A DNA stretch of 7,025 bases from Bacteroidota bacterium (GCA_023448955.1 JAEXJU010000070.1:1-7025), one strand, 5' to 3'. Counted from the stretch's first letter, positions 1 to 4,048 are shown. Program-made: numbers and translations. The notes: a model not told the origin generated them from the letters alone.

Positions 1-120
1 GCTGCGATCTCAGAAGCTTTTGGAAGAGAATACACGTTTGTCCAGACAGCACTGAAACGCTTGATAGAACCCAATAAGATCGGCGTGCAAACAGATCTGT
101 TCATGATTGATACAGGTTGA
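1..120 (+). CDS. C-terminal fragment of an unidentified protein (39 residues)
   Basis: The frame is open from base 1 to a TGA at 118-120, so this is the end of a gene that starts outside the window. I do not recognise it with confidence. The visible part has a helix-rich stretch (ISEAFG...TFVQTALKRLIEP) that could be an HTH or winged-helix segment, then QTDLF seven residues from the last residue. QTDLF fits the QxxLF pattern of sliding-clamp-binding peptides, which occur at the C-terminus of Y-family DNA polymerases (UmuC/UvrX type) and some replication proteins. Both are inferences from 39 residues. No terminator hairpin is visible behind it; the prgN-like gene follows in the same direction after 136 bases. 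Confidence 0.6.
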   Translation, partial: AAISEAFGREYTFVQTALKRLIEPNKIGVQTDLFMIDTG

Positions 121-187
121 AATTAAAAGGTGCAAATTGCCTATTACATTATATCTATGATACGCCCCTTCTTTTTCTCCGCTTTGC

Positions 188-216
188 TTGCTGGTCTTAA
201 GAAAGAGTAGTATTAT
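188..216 (+). promoter_or_regulatory. Possible promoter for the prgN-like gene
   Basis: TTGCTG at 188-193 and TATTAT at 211-216 are separated by 17 bases, the preferred sigma-A spacing. The -10 matches the consensus at 5 of 6 positions and the -35 at 3 of 6. Its position fits transcription of the gene starting at 257. Confidence 0.3.
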
Positions 217-235
217 TATCGCAAACGTAATAATA
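211..235 (+). repeat. Inverted repeat in the prgN-like leader
   Basis: TATTATTA (211-218) is the reverse complement of TAATAATA (228-235). A CG/CG pair (220-221 with 226-227) allows the stem to continue past one bulged T, leaving a CAAA loop. It sits just before the GGGGGGAGG ribosome binding site and overlaps the proposed -10, so it could be an operator or a leader hairpin affecting translation. This is sequence-level evidence only. Confidence 0.35.
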
Positions 236-256
236 TGGGGGGAGGTCTTTCTGACT

Positions 257-544
257 ATGAGTATCAATACCTTTGTATATCCCTACCCGATCAATGTATT
301 TATTATTTCGCGGTTAGGTATGACAGTAGAACAATTTTGTGAGTTGCATGGATATAAGCAGAGTACAGTAGCAAGCTGGGTAACAAGAAACCGTACCGTA
401 AAGACGTTGCCTTGTGATTTTTTGTATTGTTTAAGCCTTTCTTCAGGCTGGTCAATGGATGATGTTTATCGTCATTTATTGGTGTTGGAGGAGAGGTTTT
501 TAAAGAGTATTGATCCAAAAAAGAAGAAAGAACAGGTGGATTGA
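257..544 (+). CDS. prgN-like: PrgN-like plasmid copy-control family protein (95 aa)
   Basis: I chose the ATG at 257 because a very strong GGGGGGAGG (237-245) lies 11 bases upstream and the protein then begins MSINTFVYPYPINVF. Upstream in-frame starts lack such a site. The protein is a small helical single domain: a YPI segment, an LGMTVEQFC segment, then STVASWVTRNR, which looks like the recognition part of an HTH, then a TLPCDFLYCLSL segment and a Lys-rich tail. It resembles PrgN, a small protein linked to replication and copy control on enterococcal pheromone plasmids such as pCF10; this assignment is from memory. A clear paralogue lies at 6648-6974 and shares the YPI, LG, FC, W..NR, LP.DF and CL motifs. 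The next gene starts four bases after its stop, so the two are probably co-transcribed. Confidence 0.7.
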   Translation: MSINTFVYPYPINVFIISRLGMTVEQFCELHGYKQSTVASWVTRNRTVKTLPCDFLYCLSLSSGWSMDDVYRHLLVLEERFLKSIDPKKKKEQVD

Positions 545-547
545 TTG

Positions 548-862
548 ATGACGGAGGAGGAGTTATCTGTTATTAATAGAATCAAAGAATGGTCTGTTCT
601 TTTGAAGATTTATTATGGTATTCTGTTCTTTTCATTTGTTACAGTAGGCTTAGTTTCTCTTTTGTTGACTCTTTTATCGTTATGGACGAATATGATGTTA
701 TTTTTATATTTACTTTTACTGTTTTTTTTAGGATTAGGGGGAGTAGGTACTGCCATTCTTGATGATTATAAGTGGTCATTGTTTAGTGGAATTTGTAGGA
801 GAATGAAAAAAAGTGCAACTGTTGAGTCTTATGAATGTTGGAAGAAGGAATTGAAGGTATAG
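548..862 (+). CDS. Small two-helix membrane protein (104 aa), unknown function
   Basis: The ATG at 548 is preferred over an in-frame TTG at 545. AGGTGG (534-539), inside the end of the prgN-like gene, is correctly spaced eight bases before it. Residues about 18-43 and 48-70 are strongly hydrophobic (Leu/Phe/Val rich) and form two membrane helices separated by a short loop. They are followed by a basic stretch (CRRMKKS), which suggests a cytoplasmic C-terminus by the positive-inside rule. Tight coupling to the prgN-like gene suggests shared expression, but nothing in the sequence indicates what it does. The C-terminal WKKELKV ends in a short AT-only inverted repeat at the stop codon. Confidence 0.75.
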   Translation: MTEEELSVINRIKEWSVLLKIYYGILFFSFVTVGLVSLLLTLLSLWTNMMLFLYLLLLFFLGLGGVGTAILDDYKWSLFSGICRRMKKSATVESYECWKKELKV

Positions 863-877
863 ATATATGTATCTATA
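858..877 (+). repeat. AT-only inverted repeat at a stop codon
   Basis: TATAGATA (858-865) and TATCTATA (870-877) are perfect 8-base inverted arms around a TATG loop, and they overlap the TAG stop of the preceding gene. There is no following T run, so it is a poor intrinsic terminator. It may be chance in AT-rich DNA. Confidence 0.3.
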
Positions 878-1153
878 AAAGTTGAGTAAAGAATACTAGG
901 CTTTCTCTTATGTTTTTAAAATGTATACAGGTGGAATATGAGTATTATTTGGACAGGTAGTATTTTTGTCAGAAAAATGGTGTAAATCTTTATATAGGCC
1001 TTTATCAAAAGATTTAAGTGTAATAAATTGTGTTATTTAGAAACGTTTTAATTCAATTTAATGAATTTATTTTATTTTTCAGAGTAGATCTATAGTAAAT
1101 TCCTAAAGGATTGCGGCCGCATTTTTAGTTTTCAAGAAACCAGGTGAGTTACT
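863..1153. other. AT-rich intergenic stretch with no convincing gene
   Basis: No ORF of useful length is seen on either strand. The only coding-like item is a 15-codon ORF at 938-985 behind AGGTGGAAT; it has a good ribosome binding site but is too short to support. A NotI-like GCGGCCGC octamer at 1113-1120 stands out in the AT-rich surroundings. The stretch probably holds decayed sequence and the promoter for the small ORF at 1154; I could not define a clear -35/-10 pair. Confidence 0.4.
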
Positions 1154-1309
1154 GTGGCGATTAATTTATCTAACATAATTAAAAGTGTCTTTAACGTTGA
1201 AGTTGATCCGTTTTCAAAATGTATTGCTATTTTATGTATAGTTGTTACAGTATATCTCTTAGTTTTTAATTATAGCGATTTACTTGACGCATATAATGTG
1301 TATGAATAA
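1154..1309 (+). CDS. Very small membrane protein (51 aa), GTG start
   Basis: The GTG start at 1154 has AGGTGAG (1142-1148) five bases upstream. The predicted protein starts MAINLSNIIKSVFNVEVDP. Residues about 24-39 (IAILCIVVTVYLLVFN) form one membrane helix, and a short acidic C-terminus ends in DAYNVYE. I do not recognise a family. The combination of a single helix, small size and strong ribosome binding site fits many small plasmid or phage membrane peptides (holin-like, immunity-like or toxin-like), but no motif decides between them. It opens a run of small membrane ORFs in the same direction that continues to about 2104. Confidence 0.5.
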   Translation: MAINLSNIIKSVFNVEVDPFSKCIAILCIVVTVYLLVFNYSDLLDAYNVYE

Positions 1310-1386
1310 TCATTAAAATTTAAATTATAATATCGGTTAACATAAAAAAAAGTTCCAAAATGATTTTCTCAAAGGAAGGATAAAAA

Positions 1387-1572
1387 TTGTTGATCAAAAT
1401 GCTACCACTTTTAATACTCATAGGGTTTTATATTTTTATTAGTATTAAGATAAGAAATGCGAATGATATTAGCAAAACGACTAAATATGTTTTCTACTTT
1501 TTTATTGTTTTGGGAGGGGGAATCCTCCTTTATATTGCATTTGTTTTCTTATTTTTTGGTATAAATTTTTGA
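1387..1572 (+). CDS. Small two-helix membrane protein (61 aa), TTG start
   Basis: AAGGAAGGA (1372-1380) is six bases before the TTG at 1387. A second TTG follows directly, and an in-frame ATG at 1399 is the alternative start. Residues about 5-20 and 35-58 are hydrophobic helices, separated by a polar loop (KIRNANDISKTTKY) that carries most of the charge. The second helix contains a GGG turn and many Phe residues. No family is recognised. A GGAGG follows its stop and serves the decayed gene starting at 1595, so these genes were probably one operon. It is intact while its downstream neighbours are broken, so it may be a survivor, for example an immunity-like partner, or simply not yet mutated. 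Confidence 0.55.
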   Translation: MLIKMLPLLILIGFYIFISIKIRNANDISKTTKYVFYFFIVLGGGILLYIAFVFLFFGINF

Positions 1573-1594
1573 GGATGGAGGAGATGTAATAGTT

Positions 1595-1988
1595 ATGAAG
1601 AAGACACTTGTTTTCTTTAAAATACATTTATAATACTAATATCTAATCCAGCAAATTTGACAGTGGATAAATTAATATCTAGTGATTATGAACTATCTCA
1701 ATTTATAATAGATTCGTTAGAGAAGAAGAATCTATGTGTTGTCAGTGATTGAAATCAGGATATATATTTGGTTTTAAAAAATGATTTTGTTAACCAAGAT
1801 CGAGATTTATTAATACAATAGGTGAGGCGTTAAATAGAAGTAAAGAAGAGAATGAACTTCACTATACTAATAATTTAGACTATCTAGAATATCAAATGGA
1901 AAACAATATGGACTAGGGAATAAATAAGATAAATCCTATTGATCATTTAGATAAAGCTCGTAAAATGCATGACGGTTGTTACAAATAG
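1595..1988 (+). pseudogene. Decayed gene with a phospholipase A2-like HD motif
   Basis: A good GGAGG (1577-1581) precedes the ATG at 1595 (MKKTLVFFKIHL), but the frame stops at 1631-1633. Coding-like sequence continues in a second frame from about 1633, is cut by a TGA at 1750-1752, continues to a TAG at 1819, then shifts to a third frame from about 1818. That frame is interrupted by a TAG at 1914-1916 and ends at 1986-1988. The last segment reads NPIDHLDKARKMHDGCYK. This resembles the catalytic helix of phospholipase A2-like domains (P-x-D-x-L-D-x-A-C-x-x-H-D-x-C-Y). The expected first Cys is Arg (CGT, one change from TGT), and the TAG at 1914 is one change from TGG. At least two frameshifts and two stops make a functional product unlikely. 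The PLA2-like call is motif-level only. Confidence 0.45.
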
Positions 1989-2004
1989 AGGGGGATAATA
2001 CAAT

Positions 2005-2127
2005 ATGAAGATTTATATAAAGTATTTAGCACAACCAAAACCCACTAACATTATGTGCACTGTTGTTTCTGAATATTTTAATTGCTTATATTTATTATAC
2101 TTAAGAAGTAGCAAAATATACGACTAA
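2005..2127 (+). pseudogene. Frameshifted small membrane protein remnant
   Basis: AGGGGG (1989-1994) precedes the ATG at 2005. The frame as written gives a 40-residue product (MKIYIKYLAQPKPT, then a polar, coding-unlike tail) ending at 2127. One base over, from 2051 to a TAA at 2102-2104, the sequence reads LCALLFLNILIAYIYYT, a typical membrane helix. The simplest reading is a former protein of about 33 residues, with a short basic N-terminus and one helix, broken by a one-base change near 2045-2051. It sits directly behind the decayed PLA2-like gene and seems to belong to the same decayed operon. A genuine 40-aa peptide remains possible but less likely. Confidence 0.4.
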
Positions 2128-2158
2128 AAAATAAACAGACTGAAAGAAGTGAAAACAA

Positions 2159-2593
2159 ATGACAAAGGAACGGCTACAAATTTATATTGATCCTGATCAC
2201 AGAGAAGCATTAGAAGAATTAAAAGAATTGTTAGCAGTGGAAGATTCAGCAACGGATAGTGCCTTAATTCGCTATATTATTTTGGAATTGTATCGATTAA
2301 AGACAAAAGAAAATATCCAAATGCGGGGACTTTTAAACCGTTTGGATGAACTTTTAATTTATTCAAATAGTTTTGCGGAAACGATGGACGTCGATATTTT
2401 TGATCTCGAAAATTCTGAAAAATACAAAGAAGTAAAGACACAACAAAGAGGAAAATGGGCGAATAGTCGGCGAAAAAAAGCAAAAAATAAATCACAAAAA
2501 AGACCCGTTAATAATCAAAAAGAAAAAGCAAAAGAAGAAAAAATAAAATCAGAATCGCTCACTTACAATGCTCTGATTGCGAAGTATTTGTAA
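2159..2593 (+). CDS. Ribbon-helix-helix DNA-binding protein with basic C-terminal tail (144 aa)
   Basis: The start is ATG at 2159, with only a modest upstream site (AAGAAGTG). Residues 4-10 (ERLQIYI) form the expected beta strand of a ribbon-helix-helix dimer. Residues about 12-26 form helix one, and residues 32-48 (TDSALIRYIILELYRLK) form helix two. Residues about 52-70 could be a further dimerising helix. Residues 96-130 are extremely Lys/Arg/Gln rich and probably disordered and DNA-contacting, ending with a short hydrophobic SLTYNALIAKYL. RHH proteins on plasmids serve as copy-number repressors, partition proteins or relaxosome accessory factors. The inverted-repeat cluster immediately downstream (2636-2754) and the oriT-like region near 3500 make a partition, operator or relaxosome role attractive, but the sequence does not settle it. 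Confidence 0.75.
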   Translation: MTKERLQIYIDPDHREALEELKELLAVEDSATDSALIRYIILELYRLKTKENIQMRGLLNRLDELLIYSNSFAETMDVDIFDLENSEKYKEVKTQQRGKWANSRRKKAKNKSQKRPVNNQKEKAKEEKIKSESLTYNALIAKYL

Positions 2594-2635
2594 AAATTTG
2601 TCTTTCAAAAAGGACGATCGATGGTGGTACCTAGA

Positions 2636-2670
2636 GACTACTTTTCGCAAAAATGACTACTTGAGTAGTC
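2636..2670 (+). repeat. Triple GACTACT element (two direct, one inverted)
   Basis: GACTACTT occurs at 2636-2643 and again at 2655-2662, 19 bases apart. The second copy is followed at 2664-2670 by AGTAGTC, its exact inverse, across a TG centre. Repeats of 7-8 bases arranged this way are typical of sites bound by dimeric ribbon-helix-helix proteins. They lie 43 bases downstream of the RHH gene stop. Inference: an operator, a centromere-like site or an accessory site for that protein. Confidence 0.45.
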
Positions 2671-2706
2671 TTTGAACAACTCCCTGACAACTGCTAAAAA
2701 CTATGC

Positions 2707-2754
2707 TGTGATATCACATTTATTTTCTTCAAAACGCAATAGGCACAGCCTATT
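2707..2754 (+). repeat. 12-bp perfect palindrome and adjacent 7-bp-stem hairpin
   Basis: TGTGATATCACA (2707-2718) is a perfect 12-base palindrome. Twenty bases on, AATAGGC (2738-2744) and GCCTATT (2748-2754) pair across a three-base ACA loop and are followed by TTCCC. The region 2594-2938 has no supported plus-strand gene. These elements and the GACTACT set make it look like a protein-binding or single-strand structural region rather than plain spacer. The hairpin has only a weak T tract, so I do not call it a terminator. Confidence 0.4.
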
Positions 2755-2788
2755 TTCCCACTTTCAACATGAGTGTGGTGCGTTTACC

Positions 2789-2896
2789 TTATGCTCTTTC
2801 CCTTTTTTGATCTAAAAGAAGCAATCGATTTACCTGTTCCTTCACTTTTTTATCAATATTTTTTCCTAAACGGTGAGTATAATTGTCGCTTTTCAT
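2789..2896 (-). CDS. Possible small ORF or truncated gene end (35 aa)
   Basis: On the minus strand an ATG at 2896 opens a 35-codon frame beginning MKSDNYTHRLGK and ending LLLLDQKRERA. Its composition is protein-like: an amphipathic, charged helix (KNIDKKVKEQVNRLLLLDQKRERA). The frame stays open upstream for at least 25 codons, passing under the start of the nucleotidyltransferase gene, and no ribosome binding site precedes the ATG. It may be the truncated C-terminal end of a gene whose front was replaced when the nucleotidyltransferase arrived, or it may be chance. No family is recognised. Confidence 0.25.
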   Translation of the reverse strand: MKSDNYTHRLGKNIDKKVKEQVNRLLLLDQKRERA

Positions 2897-2938
2897 TTTT
2901 ATTTTAATATTCAAATTGAAGACAAGGAGTTCGGTTAG

Positions 2939-3292
2939 TTGATTTATACAATTAGTGACATTCAAAAATTATGTACACCAATATTTTTAGAATGGAAAAT
3001 AAAAAAAGCTTTTTTGTTTGGGTCATACGCTCGAAACGAAGCAACAGAAACCAGTGATTTAGATATTTTAATCGACGGTGAAGGGTCTTTGCTCCACAAT
3101 ATATTTGATGTGATTCGGTTAAAAAGTAAATTAAGTAGCGCATTAAAAAAAGAGATAGACCTTATTACACTACGTGCAATCAACGCAGAAACAAACAAAA
3201 AAAGAAACCCTCTTCTCAAAGAAAATATAGAAGCAGATTGTGTAATGATTTATGATTTTAAAACGAGCGACTCATTTAAAGTAAAGGGTTGA
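2939..3292 (+). CDS. Minimal nucleotidyltransferase, MntA-type antitoxin-like (117 aa)
   Basis: The start is TTG at 2939, supported by AAGGAG (2925-2930) eight bases upstream. The nucleotidyltransferase signature is complete: GSYAR at residues 28-32, SDLDILID at 39-46 giving the two metal-binding Asp residues D40 and D42, and EIDLIT at 72-77 giving the third Asp, D74. The length matches stand-alone minimal nucleotidyltransferases (MNT), which usually act with a HEPN-domain protein; the MNT partner AMPylates and neutralises the HEPN RNase. Here no HEPN gene follows. The 3' end (from about residue 105) is unlike a usual MNT end and runs into the hairpin region. It is therefore an orphan, a remnant of a HEPN/MNT module or an independently working enzyme. 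The fold call is firm; the antitoxin role is inferred from the family. Confidence 0.8.
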   Translation: MIYTISDIQKLCTPIFLEWKIKKAFLFGSYARNEATETSDLDILIDGEGSLLHNIFDVIRLKSKLSSALKKEIDLITLRAINAETNKKRNPLLKENIEADCVMIYDFKTSDSFKVKG

Positions 3293-3351
3293 AGCGCAGA
3301 TATCATTGATCGTTTTTTACAAAACTTTTGTTTAGCTAGAGAGAAAAAACT

Positions 3352-3379
3352 TTGCAAAATAGTTTACTTTCGTTATGAT
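3352..3379 (+). promoter_or_regulatory. Promoter-like sequence upstream of the hairpin array
   Basis: TTGCAA (3352-3357) and TATGAT (3374-3379) are 16 bases apart and close to sigma-A consensus. There is no gene downstream: transcription from about 3386 would run through the hairpins, past the oriT-like repeat and into the terminator at 3595-3650. It could make a non-coding RNA, or act as a single-strand promoter of the kind used to prime lagging-strand synthesis. Confidence 0.4.
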
Positions 3380-3396
3380 AAAAAAGAGAAATGGCG

Positions 3397-3497
3397 TACA
3401 GCGTTTGCTGTGCAGACGCTGTAGGATTTTTGCGCTAGCAAAAAATCCTTGTAGCCTTTCTGGTGTCACTTCAGCTTGCTGTGCGAGCTGAAGTGAC
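3397..3497 (+). repeat. Array of three strong hairpins, two with the same loop
   Basis: Hairpin A: TACAGCGT (3397-3404) pairs with ACGCTGTA (3416-3423). It continues with a T-G wobble and TGC/GCA to a TGT loop. Hairpin B: 3423-3433 pairs with 3438-3449 (GGATTTTTGC type, one bulged A) around GCTA. Hairpin C: GTCACTTCAGCT (3465-3476) pairs with AGCTGAAGTGAC (3486-3497), again extended by a T-G wobble and GC/GC to a TGT loop. A and C share the nine-base top TTGCTGTGC although their stems differ. Such arrays are typical of transfer-origin or single-strand-origin regions and are unlikely to be coding. They lie directly before the nick-site-like repeat. Confidence 0.65.
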
Positions 3498-3501
3498 CGT
3501 G

Positions 3502-3543
3502 AACCCCCATTTACTAATAGGGGGGTTAGGAAACGACTTCCTA
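3502..3543 (+). other. Candidate nick region (MOBT oriT or Rep_trans double-strand origin)
   Basis: AACCCCC (3502-3508) and GGGGGGTT (3520-3527) form an inverted repeat around ATTTACTAATA. It is immediately followed by a small hairpin, TAGGAA/TTCCTA (3527-3532 and 3538-3543). From memory, pT181-family replication origins carry an inverted repeat whose loop is nicked within CTAATAG, and the transfer origins of ICEBs1 and Tn916 (MOBT relaxases) have C-run/G-run arms around CTAAC. The CTAATAG at 3514-3520 and the C5/G6 arms combine these features. The predicted nick lies between T3515 and A3516. No relaxase or Rep_trans gene is in the window, so any such protein would act in trans or be encoded elsewhere on the replicon. 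Confidence 0.5.
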
Positions 3544-3594
3544 CATGTAACGAGGTCAGAAAAACTTTAGTGCTGCAAGGGATTGAGCAATTTT

Positions 3595-3650
3595 AAAGTT
3601 GGTTACATTTTTGACCGATAAAAGTTGAGAATGTAACCAACTTTTTTAGA
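3595..3650 (+). terminator. Strong terminator with 15-bp perfect stem
   Basis: AAAGTTGGTTACATT (3595-3609) is exactly complementary to 3630-3644, with a 20-base loop, and T residues continue to 3647. It would stop transcription coming from the nucleotidyltransferase or hairpin region before the par locus. With A residues on the left it may also act weakly on the other strand. The loop is large for an intrinsic terminator, so a different structural role is possible. Confidence 0.6.
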
Positions 3651-3706
3651 CAGAAAATCGCAAATAGTTTCAATGTGAAAAAACGATCGGTACTGATTGC
3701 TGCATT

Positions 3707-3735
3707 TTGATTTTTTCAAAATTTCTTGCTATAAT
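3707..3735 (+). promoter_or_regulatory. Promoter of the antitoxin RNA II
   Basis: TTGATT (3707-3712) and a perfect TATAAT (3730-3735) are 17 bases apart, and TG at 3727-3728 gives an extended -10. This is the strongest promoter in the window. That fits an antitoxin RNA, which must be made in excess over the toxin mRNA. Transcription should begin near 3742. Confidence 0.75.
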
Positions 3736-3745
3736 AAATGTGCGA

Positions 3746-3776
3746 AGCGATATTAAAGAACAAGCATGTTTACACC
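3746..3776 (+). repeat. Antitoxin-side copies of par direct repeats DRa and DRb
   Basis: AGCGATATTAAAG (3746-3758) recurs exactly at 3931-3943. AGCATGTTTACACC (3763-3776) recurs at 3949-3962 with one difference (G3768 versus A3954). The two pairs are 185 and 186 bases apart. The order and spacing are as in the par locus of pAD1. Confidence 0.85.
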
Positions 3777-3813
3777 AAAAAGCCCTCCTACTGCGAATAG
3801 GAGGGCTTTTTTT
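3777..3813. terminator. Shared bidirectional terminator of RNA I and RNA II
   Basis: AAAAAGCCCTCCTA (3777-3790) pairs perfectly with TAGGAGGGCTTTTT (3798-3811) across CTGCGAA. The right side continues in T and the left side starts in A, so it is a canonical intrinsic terminator on both strands. In par systems the convergent toxin and antitoxin RNAs share exactly this element, and its loop starts RNA-RNA pairing. Confidence 0.85.
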
Positions 3814-3866
3814 GCGCTGTTGCGACTCCAGCGTTGGGGCCAGAAGGCAACTGCTTCGACTATCGG

Positions 3867-3953
3867 CTAATCGTCTAGCCAGCGATCAACTAGTAAGAGT
3901 ACTAGACCCACGAATAGTGGAGCGATAATCAGCGATATTAAAGTTTCTAGCAT
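3867..3953 (-). CDS. fst: Fst/Ldr-family type I toxin (28 aa)
   Basis: The ATG is at 3953 (minus strand) and the TAG ends at 3867. GAGGGGGTG lies about seven bases upstream. The peptide starts MLETLISL and then has the hallmark IAPLFVGLVLLL membrane helix, followed by a charged end, VDRWLDD. This fits Fst of pAD1 (33 aa), which inserts in the membrane, disturbs envelope and nucleoid organisation, and kills plasmid-free segregants. The shorter C-terminal tail is a natural variation in the family. Everything around it matches the par arrangement: convergent antisense RNA, two direct repeats (one covering the start codon), shared terminator and sequestered ribosome binding site. Its likely job here is post-segregational stabilisation of the plasmid. 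The call rests on both peptide and locus architecture, so I am confident despite the size. Confidence 0.92.
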   Translation of the reverse strand: MLETLISLIIAPLFVGLVLLLVDRWLDD

Positions 3954-3962
3954 ATTTACACC
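3931..3962 (-). repeat. Toxin-side copies of par direct repeats DRa and DRb
   Basis: AGCGATATTAAAG at 3931-3943 lies inside the fst coding sequence. AGCATATTTACACC at 3949-3962 covers the toxin start codon (3951-3953) and most of the space to its ribosome binding site. Pairing of the matching RNA II segments here would directly block initiation. Confidence 0.85.
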
Positions 3963-3988
3963 CCCTCACGGGGCAGTTGCCATTAACG

Positions 3989-3997
3989 AGTATAACA
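3989..3997 (-). promoter_or_regulatory. Extended -10 promoter of RNA I
   Basis: On the minus strand the sequence reads TGTTATACT, an extended -10 (TG, one base, TATACT). No good -35 is seen at 16-18 bases; TGATCA at 16 bases is the nearest. A weaker promoter than that of RNA II fits the expected excess of antitoxin RNA. Confidence 0.6.
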
Positions 3998-4017
3998 TGA
4001 ACAATTCAAGTGATCAG

Positions 4018-4048
4018 TTGTTTCTTTATTTTCTATTGCCTTTATAAT
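4018..4048 (+). promoter_or_regulatory. Possible promoter for the 77-aa gene
   Basis: TTGTTT (4018-4023) and a perfect TATAAT (4043-4048) lie upstream of the GTG at 4075. The spacing is 19 bases, longer than optimal; TTTCTT at 4021-4026 would give 16 bases but is a weaker -35. It diverges from the RNA I promoter. Confidence 0.4.

Larger units (their letters stand above)
3742..3813 (+). ncRNA. RNA II, antisense antitoxin of the par/Fst system (about 70 nt)
   Basis: The predicted transcript starts about seven bases after the -10 and ends at the terminator stem (3781-3807). This gives about 70 nt, close to the roughly 65 nt of RNA II from pAD1 par (recalled value). It contains one copy each of the two direct repeats (3746-3758 and 3763-3776). 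Because the toxin RNA is transcribed in the opposite direction, these stretches are complementary to the toxin mRNA, including the toxin start codon. The two RNAs also overlap across the shared terminator. In known par systems such pairing blocks Fst translation; loss of the plasmid lets RNA II decay first and frees the toxin mRNA. No protein is predicted here. Confidence 0.8.
3777..3981 (-). ncRNA. RNA I, toxin-encoding transcript (about 205 nt)
   Basis: From the extended -10 at 3989-3997 the transcript should start near 3981 and end at the shared terminator, about 205 nt. This is close to the approximately 210 nt RNA I of pAD1 (recalled). The first nine nucleotides, GGCAACTGC (complement of 3973-3981), are the exact complement of GCAGTTGCC near the 3' end (complement of 3846-3854), so the RNA can close end to end. 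The toxin ribosome binding site, GAGGGGGTG, falls in a second hairpin in which CCCC and GGGG close a GTGA loop (3962-3973). Both structures would delay translation and stabilise the mRNA, as expected for this toxin class. Confidence 0.75.

Noticed and set aside
1113..1120. GCGGCCGC (NotI) octamer as a cloning scar
   Set aside because: No vector or adapter sequence flanks it, and a single octamer can occur naturally.
2277..2495. Minus-strand 72-aa hydrophobic ORF inside the RHH gene
   Set aside because: Its hydrophobicity comes from reading the antisense of Lys/Glu-rich codons; the plus-strand RHH frame has clear domain structure.
3777..3813. Repeats here and at 3397-3644 as a CRISPR array
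   Set aside because: The repeats are hairpins of different stem sequence without regular spacers; there are no cas genes.
3707..3928. 73-aa plus-strand ORF across the par locus
   Set aside because: It starts before the RNA II promoter -10, runs through the terminator stem and covers the toxin on the other strand; it has no ribosome binding site and is explained by the RNA elements.
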